Position numbers and translations under genes: made by a program. A DNA stretch of 64,000 bases from Cinclus cinclus (taxonomy: Eukaryota; Chordata; Aves; Passeriformes; Cinclidae), in NCBI RefSeq assembly GCF_963662255.1, contig NC_085047.1, forward strand, positions 9,602,347-9,666,346, read 5' to 3'. Each line of letters begins with the position of its first letter. Within the stretch, counting starts at the first letter, position 1. The notes below the pieces were generated by a model. The model was not told the DNA's origin. It worked only from the letters and a program-made list of their open reading frames with translations, and did not search any database. Positions 37,301-48,422 of the stretch are shown in pieces.

Positions 37301-37380
37301 ATCTATATCTATCTATATCATCTATGTCTATATCATCTCATCTATATCTATATATCTACATATACACACACACACACAAA
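37301..37380. repeat. ATCTAT/(CA)n compound microsatellite
   Basis: ATCTATATCT-type units run into an (AC)n tail ending near 37378. It lies 142 nt downstream, in transcript sense, of the FN3-2 first-half donor. The core is the reverse complement of the hexamer array at 35929-36022. Confidence 0.92.
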
Positions 37381-37521
37381 CACTGATCTATGTTAGACTG
37401 TCAGAGCACTCACACTGGGGTCAAGACTGGATCTTTTCTGGGTGGTAAAACACTGAAGGGACAAATAGGCAAAACAGGCAGACTGAAAGTACTGTTAAGG
37501 TAACAACAGCAGAAGCTTTAC

Positions 37522-37643
37522 CGTCCAGGTGACTTGCACTGTCGTGGGTGTCAGCACAACAGGATTGTGCAGCCGTACAATGACGTCTCCCAGCTCCTTC
37601 TGGACTTGCCTGTGATCCACACCTTGTGCTGGGGGGCTGATAT
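37522..37643 (-). CDS. ROBO2: ROBO2 FN3-1/FN3-2 linker and FN3-2 first half
   Basis: 122 nt, 40 full codons, entry phase 1 and exit phase 0. It encodes D-ISPPAQGVDHRQVQKELGDV, then IVRLHNPVVLTPTTVQVTWT. The linker DHRQVQKELGD is shared by ROBO1 and ROBO2 and marks the start of the second fibronectin domain; VTWT carries its conserved tryptophan. Acceptor CCTGGCAG follows 37643; the donor reads GTAAAG. Reading through the donor would add about six residues before a stop. Confidence 0.97.
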
Positions 37644-40600
37644 CTGCCAGGCACATATATGAGAGCATTACTTTAATGAGAACAGCTATATATGGCATCA
37701 ATAAACTTTACTGAGTAGCCTAATGACCTGACTTGAATATCCTTTATAGCACTGTTTTTAAAGAAATACAGCACTAAGGCTGAAACACAAATATCAAATA
37801 ATGCAAAGAAACCATCCCCCTCTAGTCACTTTGGACATCATGAAATATAAATATCTTTAAAGAGTATTCTGACTAGATGGCAAAGTTTTCTCAGCTCTGG
37901 TAAATTATGAGAGATGCAATGCTCACTAGCTCCAAAGTACTCAGATAATAATAATGCTGCACAGATGTCTCAAACCAAATTTGTTAGTATAATTGAAGAA
38001 AATGAACAGTGTTTTTTTTATTTTGCTAGAGCACACATGACATTAAGTCATTATATGTTTCCAAACTTTCACTAAGCTTCCTCTCCCCACTTGCCATACA
38101 CACAAGAAACCAAATACTAAAAACAGCATTTTCCCCTGTAAAGCAAATTTTCCCTTAACAGACATAGCTAATGAAATCTAGTGCAAACATGAAAAAAAGA
38201 AGATTTAATTTAGGAAGCCAAACTGATTCTCATCTAGTAAAAGGCCAACAAAAACAATCTACCACAAAAATTTTCTCTTCAAGATTATGAGCCCTTCAAA
38301 GTGTGTGGGGAAATTGTTCCTTCCAGTTGAAATCCAATTATAGAGATATTCAAAACAGGACTGATAAATTATGGTCATGCCTGTCTAGGCATCTCTGTAT
38401 TCTGCTTGGTTTTCCTTGGATTCAACAGTCATTGACAGTTCCTCATTTTTTGGATCAACATCACGTCCTTGTGAAAAAGATACATACATAAGAGTTTTTC
38501 CCTTTCTGATGGACTTAGATATGGGAATAATCATACTATGATTTCTTTTTATCTTCTAAATGCTATTTGAAAGAAATAATAGTTGTCTTAAGAATGAAAC
38601 CTTTAAATGTAACAACCTTAATTATATATCATCAGATCTAGAAAGTAAGTAGTTTTTGATGATCAGTAATTCACATTCATAATTCTGGATTGCTATGGGT
38701 TCTGAGACACCAATAAACAATATTGCCACACATTTCTATTGATATCTAAGTTAAAATGCCTCCATGCATCTTCAAATATAAACCAAATATGAGCATCTGT
38801 GAAGGTGGTTGTCTGGCAAATTATGTTTATTCGAAGCAGCCAAGAAACAGAGATATTATAAAATAAAACTCCAATTCAGACTGGTCTAGAAGATGATAAT
38901 TTATGCTTCTATCCACAGAAAGCTATGATTTTTGGTACAATAAACCTACACGTCTACATTTTAGATGAAGTTATGCTGTGGTATGCAGGTAACAAAGTAC
39001 CTGGGTGTTCTCTCAGAGGAAAAGACATTTCCACAAAGTAGTTTGTTTGAACACCCTTTCATCATTTTAATGGCACATATGTCCAGAAGTAACAGAATAA
39101 CATGGACCAATAACATAAGAAGTGAATGCCAAGATGTACATGTGGAATTCAGTTTTCTGGTATGTATCTTTGAAAACATGTGTGATGCTCCTAGTGTAAA
39201 GTCTAGGAAGCTCCTGGTGGAAAAGCAGTTATTTACCTCTAAGGGTATGATTAAATACTGGAATAATAGAATCATGATTCAAGCAAAACTGGTGCAAGAA
39301 GCTACGTCCTGATCATAAATAAAGTGGTTAGATATTTTCTCTAACACCTCTTTAATCAGCTTGCAGTGAATATACTATTATTTGTTACTCTTTAGATATC
39401 AGGGATAGGAATATATATAGTTTTTTGGAAGAGTTTTCTTAGCATATGGTTTCATCTATTAATAATCCAACAAGAAATTAACTCCTCCATTGAGGAGTTC
39501 ATTCATCAGAGTAGTTACTGATTTGTCTGTCCTTATTTTACAAAATACACCTGAGGTAAAGCCTTTTGAAAGTACCTGATTATCTACTTGGAGTTCTCTG
39601 GTGAAAATTTACTTAACTCTTATTACTTGTACTATATACTGAACACCAGGACATTAAATGTTCATCTTCTAAATCTACCACAGACACCTGTTGCAAATTA
39701 TTATTATATAGCACTGCTATAGCCGTTTTGTTATTTCTCCATGGCCACTGTGAATAGGCTTTCCACCATGTGTCAGCTTCTTCTGTGAGCCTGAATTAAA
39801 TTCAGGCATAATTAGAAATCACATCAAAACATTATGTTAATTTTCAATTGATTTTATGATTTAATTCCATTAAACTGCAGGCTTGCAAAGAAGCTATAAA
39901 TCCTGTACTTGTCTCAGTGTGCTTGAGTGCTAAACAGCTTCTGGAAATGGAAGCTGCAACACATGCTAGAGCTAATTAAAAGGCATGTTTTTACTGAAAT
40001 CAAATTGCTTGTCACTATGTCAGATAAAAAGTCTATACTTGACACTCAAATGCCAAACAAAGGTGGGTATTTTTTACCTAGGTGATAAGTTATGCAGACT
40101 AAAAGGCTGTTGCCATGAGAAGCATGAGTCACCCTATAATAATGGGAAAATAAGAAAGAAGGAAACTTGTAATGCTCCATGGATAGTCAGGCCATGAAAT
40201 CCCTGCACAACTCACTCTTCCAGCTTTTGAGAAGGCAGCTTTGTTTTGCCTCTTCCAGCCATAATTACTATTTTGAGGACAGATATTCAGGACAGATTTA
40301 TCCAGGACTAGGCTGGGATGAGGGAGGTTGGATGGTTATGTGATAAAGAAATACCTCCCTACTCTTGTTTATCTCTTTCCATCCAGCAAAAGACCCAAAC
40401 AACTTGCAACACACATGCTAGAGACTGACTCAGGATGTGCTCTCCATGGGCACTTCAGATCTTCAGAGACAGAAGTCTCTGAATAACAGTAAACAGAGAC
40501 AGAGGATTTAATTTTAAATTAACTGTGACAGGAGCAATTTTTTTGGATTCGAAAAATTAGGATTCCAAAGGATTATGAATTTCTGTATTACGACATGTTT

Positions 40601-41402
40601 AATACAGAACTACACTCCTGAATTAAGTATTCAAGCAATGTCTTGTCAAAGTCAAAAAAATAAAAATCCATGCTGTGAAGGAAGATCTGTTTGTGGCAAT
40701 TATATTCAGTTAGAGCTTGATGCAAAGTGAACAGACTTCAGTAGATGATTCAGTAGCAATGGAGGAACACAGTTACCAATCCTACCACCACCCTATAAGT
40801 GAGGGATTCCACTTCAGCCTTCTGTCTTGGTTTATGCAATGGATTAATACAAAGAATTCAAAAATGTAGGTATATATATATAGAAGGCCCATACTTTTCT
40901 CAGAATAACTTCATTATATTCTTAGCATGCAGATGCTTTAATTTACATTAATTCTTAGCCTAAATGTTGGCTCAACACATGTTGTGTATTTCTTTTAATC
41001 AAAACTAATTCTAAAAACAGTGTCTTGCCTGCTATAAAGAAATGTTACAGTATATCCCTACTAATGGAGAGGAAGAAAAGACATGGAGAGGAGGGTATTC
41101 AGAGTGCTTTTCAGAAAAGCTTGGGTAACTCACATCGCTTTCAATGGAAACCAGGGGCAAATCCAGTCTAAGTGAACTGCAAGCCAAAAGGTCTACACTG
41201 TACAAAGGATTAAGGATGTAACCTTTCTCTCCTAAGCCCCAGACTAATGCAGCAAACATTGCTCCACTTTCATCTTCATGGTTAAGGCTCAAATCATGAT
41301 TCCTTCAGTGAGTGTGCTAAAGCCAGGTGGCCAGACTGACCTATCAGCCAACACACAGCTCCTTCTTTCTGTTTTAACTCAAGCCTTGAAAGGAACCCTT
41401 AC
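37644..41402 (-). other. Intron (3.8 kb)
   Basis: AT-rich. It includes a homeodomain-site-rich block around 39760-39990 with a 19-nt perfect inverted repeat at 39789-39807. A frame of about 115 codons on the plus strand near 38965-39312 has no recognisable homologue and is probably chance. No named repeat. Confidence 0.75.
39760..39990. promoter_or_regulatory. Candidate intronic regulatory block with a palindrome
   Basis: Within 230 bp there are ATAATTAG, TTAATTTTCAATTGATT, GATTTAATTCCATTAAAC and GCTAATTAAAAGG words, plus the perfect inverted repeat GCCTGAATTAAATTCAGGC. This density is suggestive of a homeodomain-bound enhancer. No conservation test was possible. Confidence 0.3.
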
Positions 41403-41569
41403 CTTGGGTCCGGACAGGGTCAGACATGGGGCTGGGGTCGCTCAGGCCCTGTGAGTTGATGGCTCTGACCATGAACAGGTAGATGGTGTTGGGGCGCAGG
41501 CCTCTCACGGTGTACAGGGTGCTCTTCACGTGGTTGGCCACTGTCTGCCAGCTGTTGCTCACAGACTGA
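41403..41569 (-). CDS. ROBO2: ROBO2 FN3-1, second half
   Basis: 167 nt, 55 full codons, entry after two bases of a serine codon and exit phase 1. It encodes S-QSVSNSWQTVANHVKSTLYT, VRGLRPNTIYLFMVRAINSQ and GLSDPSPMSDPVRTQ: the C-terminal strands of the first fibronectin domain, with the typical Y-L-F-M-V-R-A strand. Acceptor CATTGTAG follows 41569; the donor is GTAAGGG. By my count 47 of 55 third positions are G or C, very high for this AT-rich locus. Confidence 0.97.
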
Positions 41570-43212
41570 CTACAATGAGAACAGTGTGGAAGATTATAAA
41601 CCAGCACAAGAGAAAAATGAAGATGTGAAAAGATCTATTTTGTAATCCTGGATCTACTCCAAGTGCAGAAAAAGGTAGTAAAGGTGGGGTGAAATTAAAA
41701 ATATTTCTTTCAGTTAGCTCCTTGAGACAGCTTAAAAACCATAATGCAGCTGTCTAAAGTGTTTCTCTTTGTAATAAAAGTAAAACTTTTTTTCTATTTT
41801 TCTAAAATACCTGCAAAAGGAAAGGGAAGAAAGCTGTAAAGTAAATTTGAATGATAAACAGGCTACTCTTGAACAAAAGCCTTAGAAAGCAAAGTTCTCT
41901 CAAAGAATAATTTTCTACATGGCTAAGTAAACTATGTCAATAAACTGTCATTGGAAGCAAAGTATTCTTGAACTAAATTCACACTCAACGCTAAAAAAAA
42001 AGAAGAAAATGCTGTGAAATGGAGGAAAGTATGTGAATATTTTTTTCTGTCACTACATTTTCAATTCACCATTATTATAATTAGATTACAATCCACCATA
42101 TGAAAAGATTTCAAATGTGATTGTTAAAACAGCTTTTAATGAAAATTTCTGGCTTTTTAAAAAGTTATTGATGGGATCCCATTAAAGCTTATCTAGAGTG
42201 AAACATCAGAGAAGTTTAAAGACAAAATTTTATTTTACTATGCTTTGTTTTATTGCACTGATAAGAGAAATCTTTACATATATTAAAAGGAAAGAGTAAA
42301 TGGAAAGCTAAAAGGTTTATGTTATTGAAATTGCTTCATTCATACAATACATAAAGAGTAAGTTCTAGAATAAAACCAACAAACTGCAAATATCGTACTG
42401 GTTTTTGCATACATAACATTTGAGATAAAATTTGCATGCATGTGATTATGAAAAATTCTTGCATGAATTTTAACTTGGAGATAAACTGAAGTATTTTTCA
42501 TTTTTAAAGTATCAGAAACACATTTAGGAAGGTGCAGATTTTTAAGCTGAAACGTGCTCTAGAGATCCATGTCAGAGTATTGCCTGTGCTCAAACAGATT
42601 TGCTGAATTGTAGCCCAAGAGGTCTTTTGTACCACACAGTAATTGCTGCTGTGTGGACGGGAGCACCTGGGTTCTTTCCAGCCTCGGGCTGCAACATAAA
42701 ATCCTAAATTATCAATACTGGTCTTCTCACTTAGATGTTTTCGTCTATCTAAAACACTAAAAACTAGAATTTTTTCTCAAGCACTTTGACTCATTAATAG
42801 GTACTGCTTTAATAAGCACAGGAATTAAATTTTGCAGAGAGGCTTCAGGATTACCCATTTATTTCCCTATTATCTGTACTGTGATAGCCAAGAACCTGCA
42901 GCATTTCCACAGGAGACTCTCACTGATCATCAGTGTTAAGGGAAAAGTGACAAATAATTACTGCATTTTCTGTTATATTCCTGTTGACCTGAAGAAATAG
43001 TTAGATGTCCTTCAATTAATCACTTAAAAAAAAGTGATAAATTACCAAAAAATCAATATAAAGAATATGAATCAATGCCTTCTATGTGGTTGAGTCATTT
43101 AATGAGCTTCTAATAATATATGTAGAGTCCAAAAGAACACCACAAAACCCTGGTACCAGGGTTTAAGCAAAATTAGAAAGAAAGGAGCTTAAAAGTGGTA
43201 TAATTCACATAC
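41570..43212 (-). other. Intron (1.6 kb)
   Basis: AT-rich with A runs near 41994-42001 and 43026. No repeat family, regulatory cluster or open frame of note. Confidence 0.8.
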
Positions 43213-43378
43213 CTAAAAGCCTCAATGATATATGCACTAGCTGGGAGGCTTCCAGGGGTCCCTGGCTGCCAGGACAGGGTGACACTGTTCTTAGTAACAT
43301 CAGTAACCTGAGGTTTGGATGGTGGCCCAGGGAGGTCATTTATATCATAACTCTTACTGACTGTTGCTCCACCAGATT
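43213..43378 (-). CDS. ROBO2: ROBO2 FN3-1, first half
   Basis: 166 nt, 54 full codons, entry phase 1 and exit phase 2. It encodes E-SGGATVSKSYDINDLPGPPS, then KPQVTDVTKNSVTLSWQPG and TPGSLPASAYIIEAF. LPGPPSKPQVTDVTKNSVTL is the ROBO2 form of the linker and A/B strands; ROBO1 reads differently. LSWQPG holds the conserved tryptophan. Acceptor CTTCACAG follows 43378; the donor is GTATGT. Confidence 0.97.
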
Positions 43379-44049
43379 CTGTGAAGGGCAAATACAATAT
43401 TATTAGTTTTTATCCTTGGTTATATAATTTGATCAAAGTAGAAGATTAAAAATGAAAAAAACATGGCAAACATCTGCAAAATCAGCATAACGGATGTTCT
43501 TAATCTAAAAAGAACTAAGTTAACAATTGCATGACTACCATGTGTTTTTGGATGAAGAGTTATCATTCTTTAAGTACATAATGAAAGAAAAAAAAAGTGC
43601 AAAACTCAAAAGTTTATATCTAACTATATTAAAAATAAAGAAAAGAAAGAATAACAAAAAAAAAGCCCAGTTTGCTGAAGTGTACATAAAATCCTAAAAA
43701 CTCCATTGCTGAGAAAGTTCCTGTATCCAAATCAAATGCTCACGGACAGCATTTTGGAATTTTCTTGCCTCAGCCAATTACTGGATAAATCCACATTTTA
43801 TTAATACTCCTGTTAGAAGAATTAAAGCATACTGCAGTAACTGACACGAATATGAAAACTGGTCATGTCAATGGGCGTTATCAGACAATAGCAATGGAAT
43901 GCAAGGTGCATGAAGGAACACAGCCTTCTCATCTAAAACTTCTCCATGTCAAGCCAGGAACTTCTAGAATCATTTGACTCAAGACTGCTGTCACATGGTC
44001 TCCACCCTGCTCGTGTGCCAAGTGGAACACATCCCTGGGCATTGCTTAC
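43379..44049 (-). other. Intron (671 bp)
   Basis: Compact AT-rich intron, A-rich on the plus strand around 43585-43665. Nothing else is recognisable. Confidence 0.85.
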
Positions 44050-44131
44050 CTGTCACCTCCAGCACAGCACTCCAGGATGTCTCCCCACTGGAACTTGTAG
44101 CAACGCAAGTGTAGGTCCCAGTATCAGACAG
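44050..44131 (-). CDS. ROBO2: ROBO2 Ig5, C-terminal part
   Basis: 82 nt, 27 full codons, entry phase 0 and exit phase 1. It encodes LSDTGTYTCVATSSSGETSW, then SAVLEVT. D-T-G-T-Y-T-C is the canonical F strand of an Ig domain and its cysteine pairs with that in LLKCKATG of the preceding exon. GETSWSAVLEV is the G strand leading into FN3-1. Acceptor TGTCCAG follows 44131; the donor is GTAAGC. The exon is too short to stand out by open frame alone and was found by homology. Confidence 0.96.
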
Positions 44132-47100
44132 CTGGACATAAAAGGGCCATAAGGGCAGTGTTAAAAACCTTTTAGAATCAGCTGAGTTTACTCTTATTTT
44201 CTTTTTCTAAATGTTCCTTGCTAAGAAGGACTTAGCCTACATTTTACACCAGACTGGATGGCACCAGACATTTTCAAATAATCATTTAATGGTGGCTCGC
44301 CTTTAGAGAACTATAATAAGATCACTTGCTTCTAATACTAATTCTAATTTTCATATTATTAATGGTACCAGTACTGTAAATGCTCCAGAATGAAGCACTG
44401 ACAGTCTCAGTGTTCGCACTGGCTACAACAAATGCAGGTGAAATCAGATAACAGTATAACAATGATTAATCTTTTAGAGGGTAGACTCCCAGCAATCATT
44501 ATCCCATGAGGACCCAGAGGTCCCATTTCCAGTGCCAGGAAAGATGTTACATCACTTTAGACTCTTATGACAGATGAAGTAATTTCAATACACCCCACAT
44601 ACAAATGCTGCTGAAATTTAAGAGTGTCTCTCTCTACATTCCTCCAAACAATTTTCAAACAGCAGCATTAAATTAGATCCTACACCATGCTTACCTTTCT
44701 TCCATTTCAGATGGGATTTTATTTCAGGCTTGCAAGACCCTTTGGTAGCAAAAAAAAATTTGCATTTGCATAAAACTATTGTGATTCCCTTGTCAGTGCA
44801 AATATTTTAAATTTATTTGGGGAAATTGTTTTGAATTAGAATGCCAATATTAAGCTCATCGCTGCATAAACTGTTTTTCTAGAAAATTTGCCAAGGGTTT
44901 TCCTACTTCCTGCTTAAATTCAAAATAGAGATTTCTGAGTCGGGAACAAGTGAAGACTACAGGGATGGATGGAAAATGGTAACATTACAAAGCACAAAAT
45001 ATGCTTCTCCTTCCACAAGGCATAAAGCATGATAATCTGGAGGTGGAAGCAGAAAAAGGAGAGTGCTGACTCTAGCGATTAAGAAGAATTTTATTCACCA
45101 TCACGTGACTTGATGGAAAGAGAACTACATCCAAGAAGCTTTATTGGACTTTAAGGAATTGTAATGGGTTTTCTGTTAAATGCAGATTGGCACTCTAGCA
45201 TATGTCCTTATACTTCACTCTTCAAGACAAATGCTGTGACAAAAAATCAAGATGTTCTTTAGATTACCTGTAGATATATAATTTAATTGATTTTTAGCTT
45301 TGTCATGTACAAATTTTGTTGCTATTTTCCTTCTGATACACTGAGACTGCAGTGTACCATTCTTAGGGGAGGAAGCAACTCATTAATGCCAGCTCAGTTT
45401 TCTGAATGAGCATAACTTGCATTTCGGGAGATGGCTATTTGTGTGAACTACAAGCAATAATGAAAACCCCTCTAACAATGGCTCAAGAACTCAAAATATA
45501 GCTGCTACTGAAATGGGAAAGACTCTTGAAAGAAGAGATTTTTCCATAGGAGAGAGCCTTATAACATTCTGAAGCAGTGTTTTATTTCGCTTCCTCAGAG
45601 ATTTTATTAAATATATAATTCTTCATTATGTGACAGTGGGGACTATTTCTCAAGGCTATGGTTCTCAACTTCATTTGTGTGCTACTGTGACAGATGGTAC
45701 ATGGCATACTCAACGAGGTATGTGGTATACATAACAGAGTAACTTGAAGAAGGCAAACAACATACAAGACAAGCTGGAAGTACACTGCTTCTTGCAAGCT
45801 ATGGCAAATTATCTAACTTCCAGGTTGTGGATGGATTCGATACAGATTTAGTGTGCTGGTAATTCAATTATTTATAATTTTTTTTGTGCTGTGCAAAAAA
45901 AAAAAAAAACAAAACAAAAAAAACCCAAAACTGGGGAGGTGAATAGAAAAATCTTCACCATTCAACAAAATAAACTTTTGTTCCTTCATTAATGCAGGTG
46001 TCTAATCCTGGTGTGGCACATTTCTACAGAAGAAGGGAGTTTTCTATCAGTGTCGACCTGTCTGAAGGGGTACTGAATGAGTGACACGTGAGTTTTTAGC
46101 TCTCTTCCTCAGGGCAGCTGAGAGATTGGCTGATCAGAAAAATCTCTGTTCATGTTATGACTGTGACTGCTGCAGGCTCATGAATCATTTGACTGTGCTG
46201 TAACAGAAATAGCAGAAATGGATCAGAGAATAGTTTGTGTTGGAAGGGACCTTAAGGATCCTTTTGTTCCAACACCCCTACCATGGTTGCTCAAAGTTCT
46301 ATCCAACTAAACCAGGTTTCTCAGAGTCCCATCCAACCTGGCCTTGAACAGGGATGGGGAATCCACTAATTGTCTGGGAAACCTGTTTTAGCGCCTCACC
46401 ACCCTCACAGGGAAGATTTCTTCCTGATACCTAATCTAAATCTACCCTCAGCCAGAAGGCTGAGGACATGTGAGTGACAATTATTCATTTATTTTGAACT
46501 TGGGGGTGGAAACATACTTTGACATTTTTGTGGTCCTTTTTTTCTTTACCAAGTGGTGTTAGTCCTTGTTTAGGAGAACCTGAGAGAAAAGTTAAACGCT
46601 CCTCATTCAAATCCATGTTAAATTCATGAAATTTGCAAGGCACAGAAGAAAAAATGTGGTTATGGTTCTGTGTAGTTTTTGTTCTTAAACCTGAGTCAAA
46701 CAAGCAGTGCACGTTACTGCTATAGAGCTGTTTCTAAAAAATGCCTTTCTGAGCCTTTAAGGAAAATTGGTTACTAGTGAATAAGCCACTTAAGGATCAA
46801 TAAAAGCCTCATGTCTTTCAGAACCACACTCACTACTAATTCTGTTTTCTTCTCCTCTGGCAAGCAATTTTATTTTCCTTTAGTTTGCAGACACAGCCTC
46901 TAATGCTGAGATTAATGCGCTGGCACGATTCAGAACCAATTTCATTGTTTGCATAGCAGCATGCAGACAGGTATCCCAAGAGCTTCAGCCTCGTGGACAC
47001 TCCACAGAAGCCCATCATCAATGCCTGAAAGTTTGTTTGAAATCACTAAGCTTCCACCGTTAATTGCTGCTTTCTAACACTACTGGGGAATCTTGCCTAT

Positions 47101-48216
47101 TCAAGCGCACTCTTTAATCCAGCTCTACAGGAAAAATGCATTAACCTTCATGGCCTAAACCTGCCCTCGGCCCAGGGAGGACCGACAAATTGTTTACTCA
47201 AGGCAAGCTAGCATAAATTTTTTAATAAATTCTATTTTGTTCCAAGGAAGTTCACAATTCATCTATGATCACTATGATGAGACACTATCAGAAAACAAAA
47301 CTGCTCTTTATTTCTTGTCATTGCTGCTATGTTTATTGGCATTTTTTTGGATGGCAAAATTAAGTGCAGACATTTTTGCTGGCTAAGTTAAGTGGTTTCT
47401 GAAATTATCTTCAAGTTCTTGACAAATAAGTATATTTAACTTACTATTTTTCCATATGCATGCTTGTCCAAATACACACAAATACAAGTATATCTTTGAA
47501 CAGGAAAAAATTAAAAGCCAAAAAAGAGATTAGTGACACAATACTTATCAAAAACATATGACACTATCCTATTTGAAGTATTATAGAATATTGTATTATC
47601 TCATGTGTAAAAATGTAAATATTAAAATAGGCATTTAATTTTTAATTCAAATCCCTCTGTTTATGACTGCATGTATGCTACAGTATTAGATGTCTTTTCC
47701 CATTTGCAGCCTGGTGGAACATTTCCAGGAAGCATAACACTGGAATAAATCAACCAGCTCGGGACTGATGAGTTGTTGATGGAGAAAGCACATGGTCAAA
47801 CCCTGATGAGCTCCAGATCACGTGCTAGCACAAGTACGTGGAAAATTACGGTCAGGTGCTGCCAAGGAACAGCTCTAAGTTTTGACAGAGAGGCCAATGG
47901 CTTCAGGGTAAGACCAACTGAAAAGATAAGGAAGGACTGTTCTTTTATATTTCTATATACTCTCAACTCATGTGTTCTATTGCAACATACATACGATTTT
48001 AAATATCAAATCTGTTTTTAGGGAAGTCTCATGGAAATAGCTGAAGTCAGTTTTGCTCCTTTTCCCTACACAATGGCAAAGAATGGAAAATGACTTGGTG
48101 AGAACTGCACAGTAGAAAAGAAAAGCTAATTCTGAAGACAATGCCTGAGGCACCCACCAAGAGCTCCAGAGCAGCCACGCAGCACCCGCCAGGCTGGCTG
48201 TGCTGCCATTACTCAC
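44132..48216 (-). other. Intron (4.1 kb) with a CR1 fragment
   Basis: Contains a CR1 3'-end fragment at 46221-46449 and an A run at 45895-45909 flanked by A/C-rich sequence to about 45930. A small GC-richer stretch around 47700-47900 is unexplained. The remainder is AT-rich without recognisable genes. Confidence 0.75.
46221..46449 (-). mobile_element. CR1 LINE, 5'-truncated 3' end
   Basis: The plus strand reads GTTGGAAGGGACCTTAAGG, then a diverged TCCAACxxCC segment, the GGCAGCCTGTTCC-like part and CACCACCCTCACAG. This is the reverse complement of the CR1 3' region, so the element lies on the minus strand with its 3' end near 46221. The usual terminal octamer repeat is reduced to a decayed ATCAGAGAAT. 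It carries no coding part. CR1 is the dominant LINE family of birds and other sauropsids and supports the taxonomic call. Confidence 0.88.
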
Positions 48217-48422
48217 CCGCAGAGCTTTGATCTGCAGCGTGCCCTGGTCCTGTATGGATGTGCGAGCGTCCCGGCCCAGGAAGGTGAACCCTTCCTTGAG
48301 CCAGCTGATGACAGGGAGGGGGTCGCCGGTGGCCTTGCACTTGAGCAGAGCTGTGCCATCCACTGCCAGGGTCTGGTTGACGGGGCCCTGGAGGATGATG
48401 GGCGGAGGCCGATCTGTCAAGA
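48217..48422 (-). CDS. ROBO2: ROBO2 Ig5, N-terminal part
   Basis: 206 nt, 68 full codons, entry phase 1 and exit phase 0. It encodes V-LTDRPPPIILQGPVNQTLAV, then DGTALLKCKATGDPLPVISW, LKEGFTFLGRDARTSIQDQG and TLQIKALR. C in LLKCKATG and W in VISWLKEG are the Ig-fold core residues, and NQT is an N-glycosylation sequon. DRPPPIILQGP is the ROBO2 form. Acceptor TGTTTCAG follows 48422; the donor is the perfect consensus GTGAGT. The exon is GC-rich relative to the flanks. Confidence 0.97.

Larger units (their letters stand above)
30761..37521 (-). other. Intron (6.8 kb) rich in microsatellites
   Basis: Holds an (AAAC)n repeat close to the acceptor, A runs near 31570 and 31640, a 120-nt TA/ATAACATA array (33386-33505), a TAGATA-type hexamer array (35929-36022) and an ATCTAT/CA compound repeat (37301-37380). 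No transposon body or gene is recognisable. Confidence 0.8.

Noticed and set aside
38965..39312. 115-codon plus-strand open frame
   Set aside because: No recognisable domain, no splice or promoter context, a shadow frame on the opposite strand, and AT-rich codon use like intron; most likely chance.
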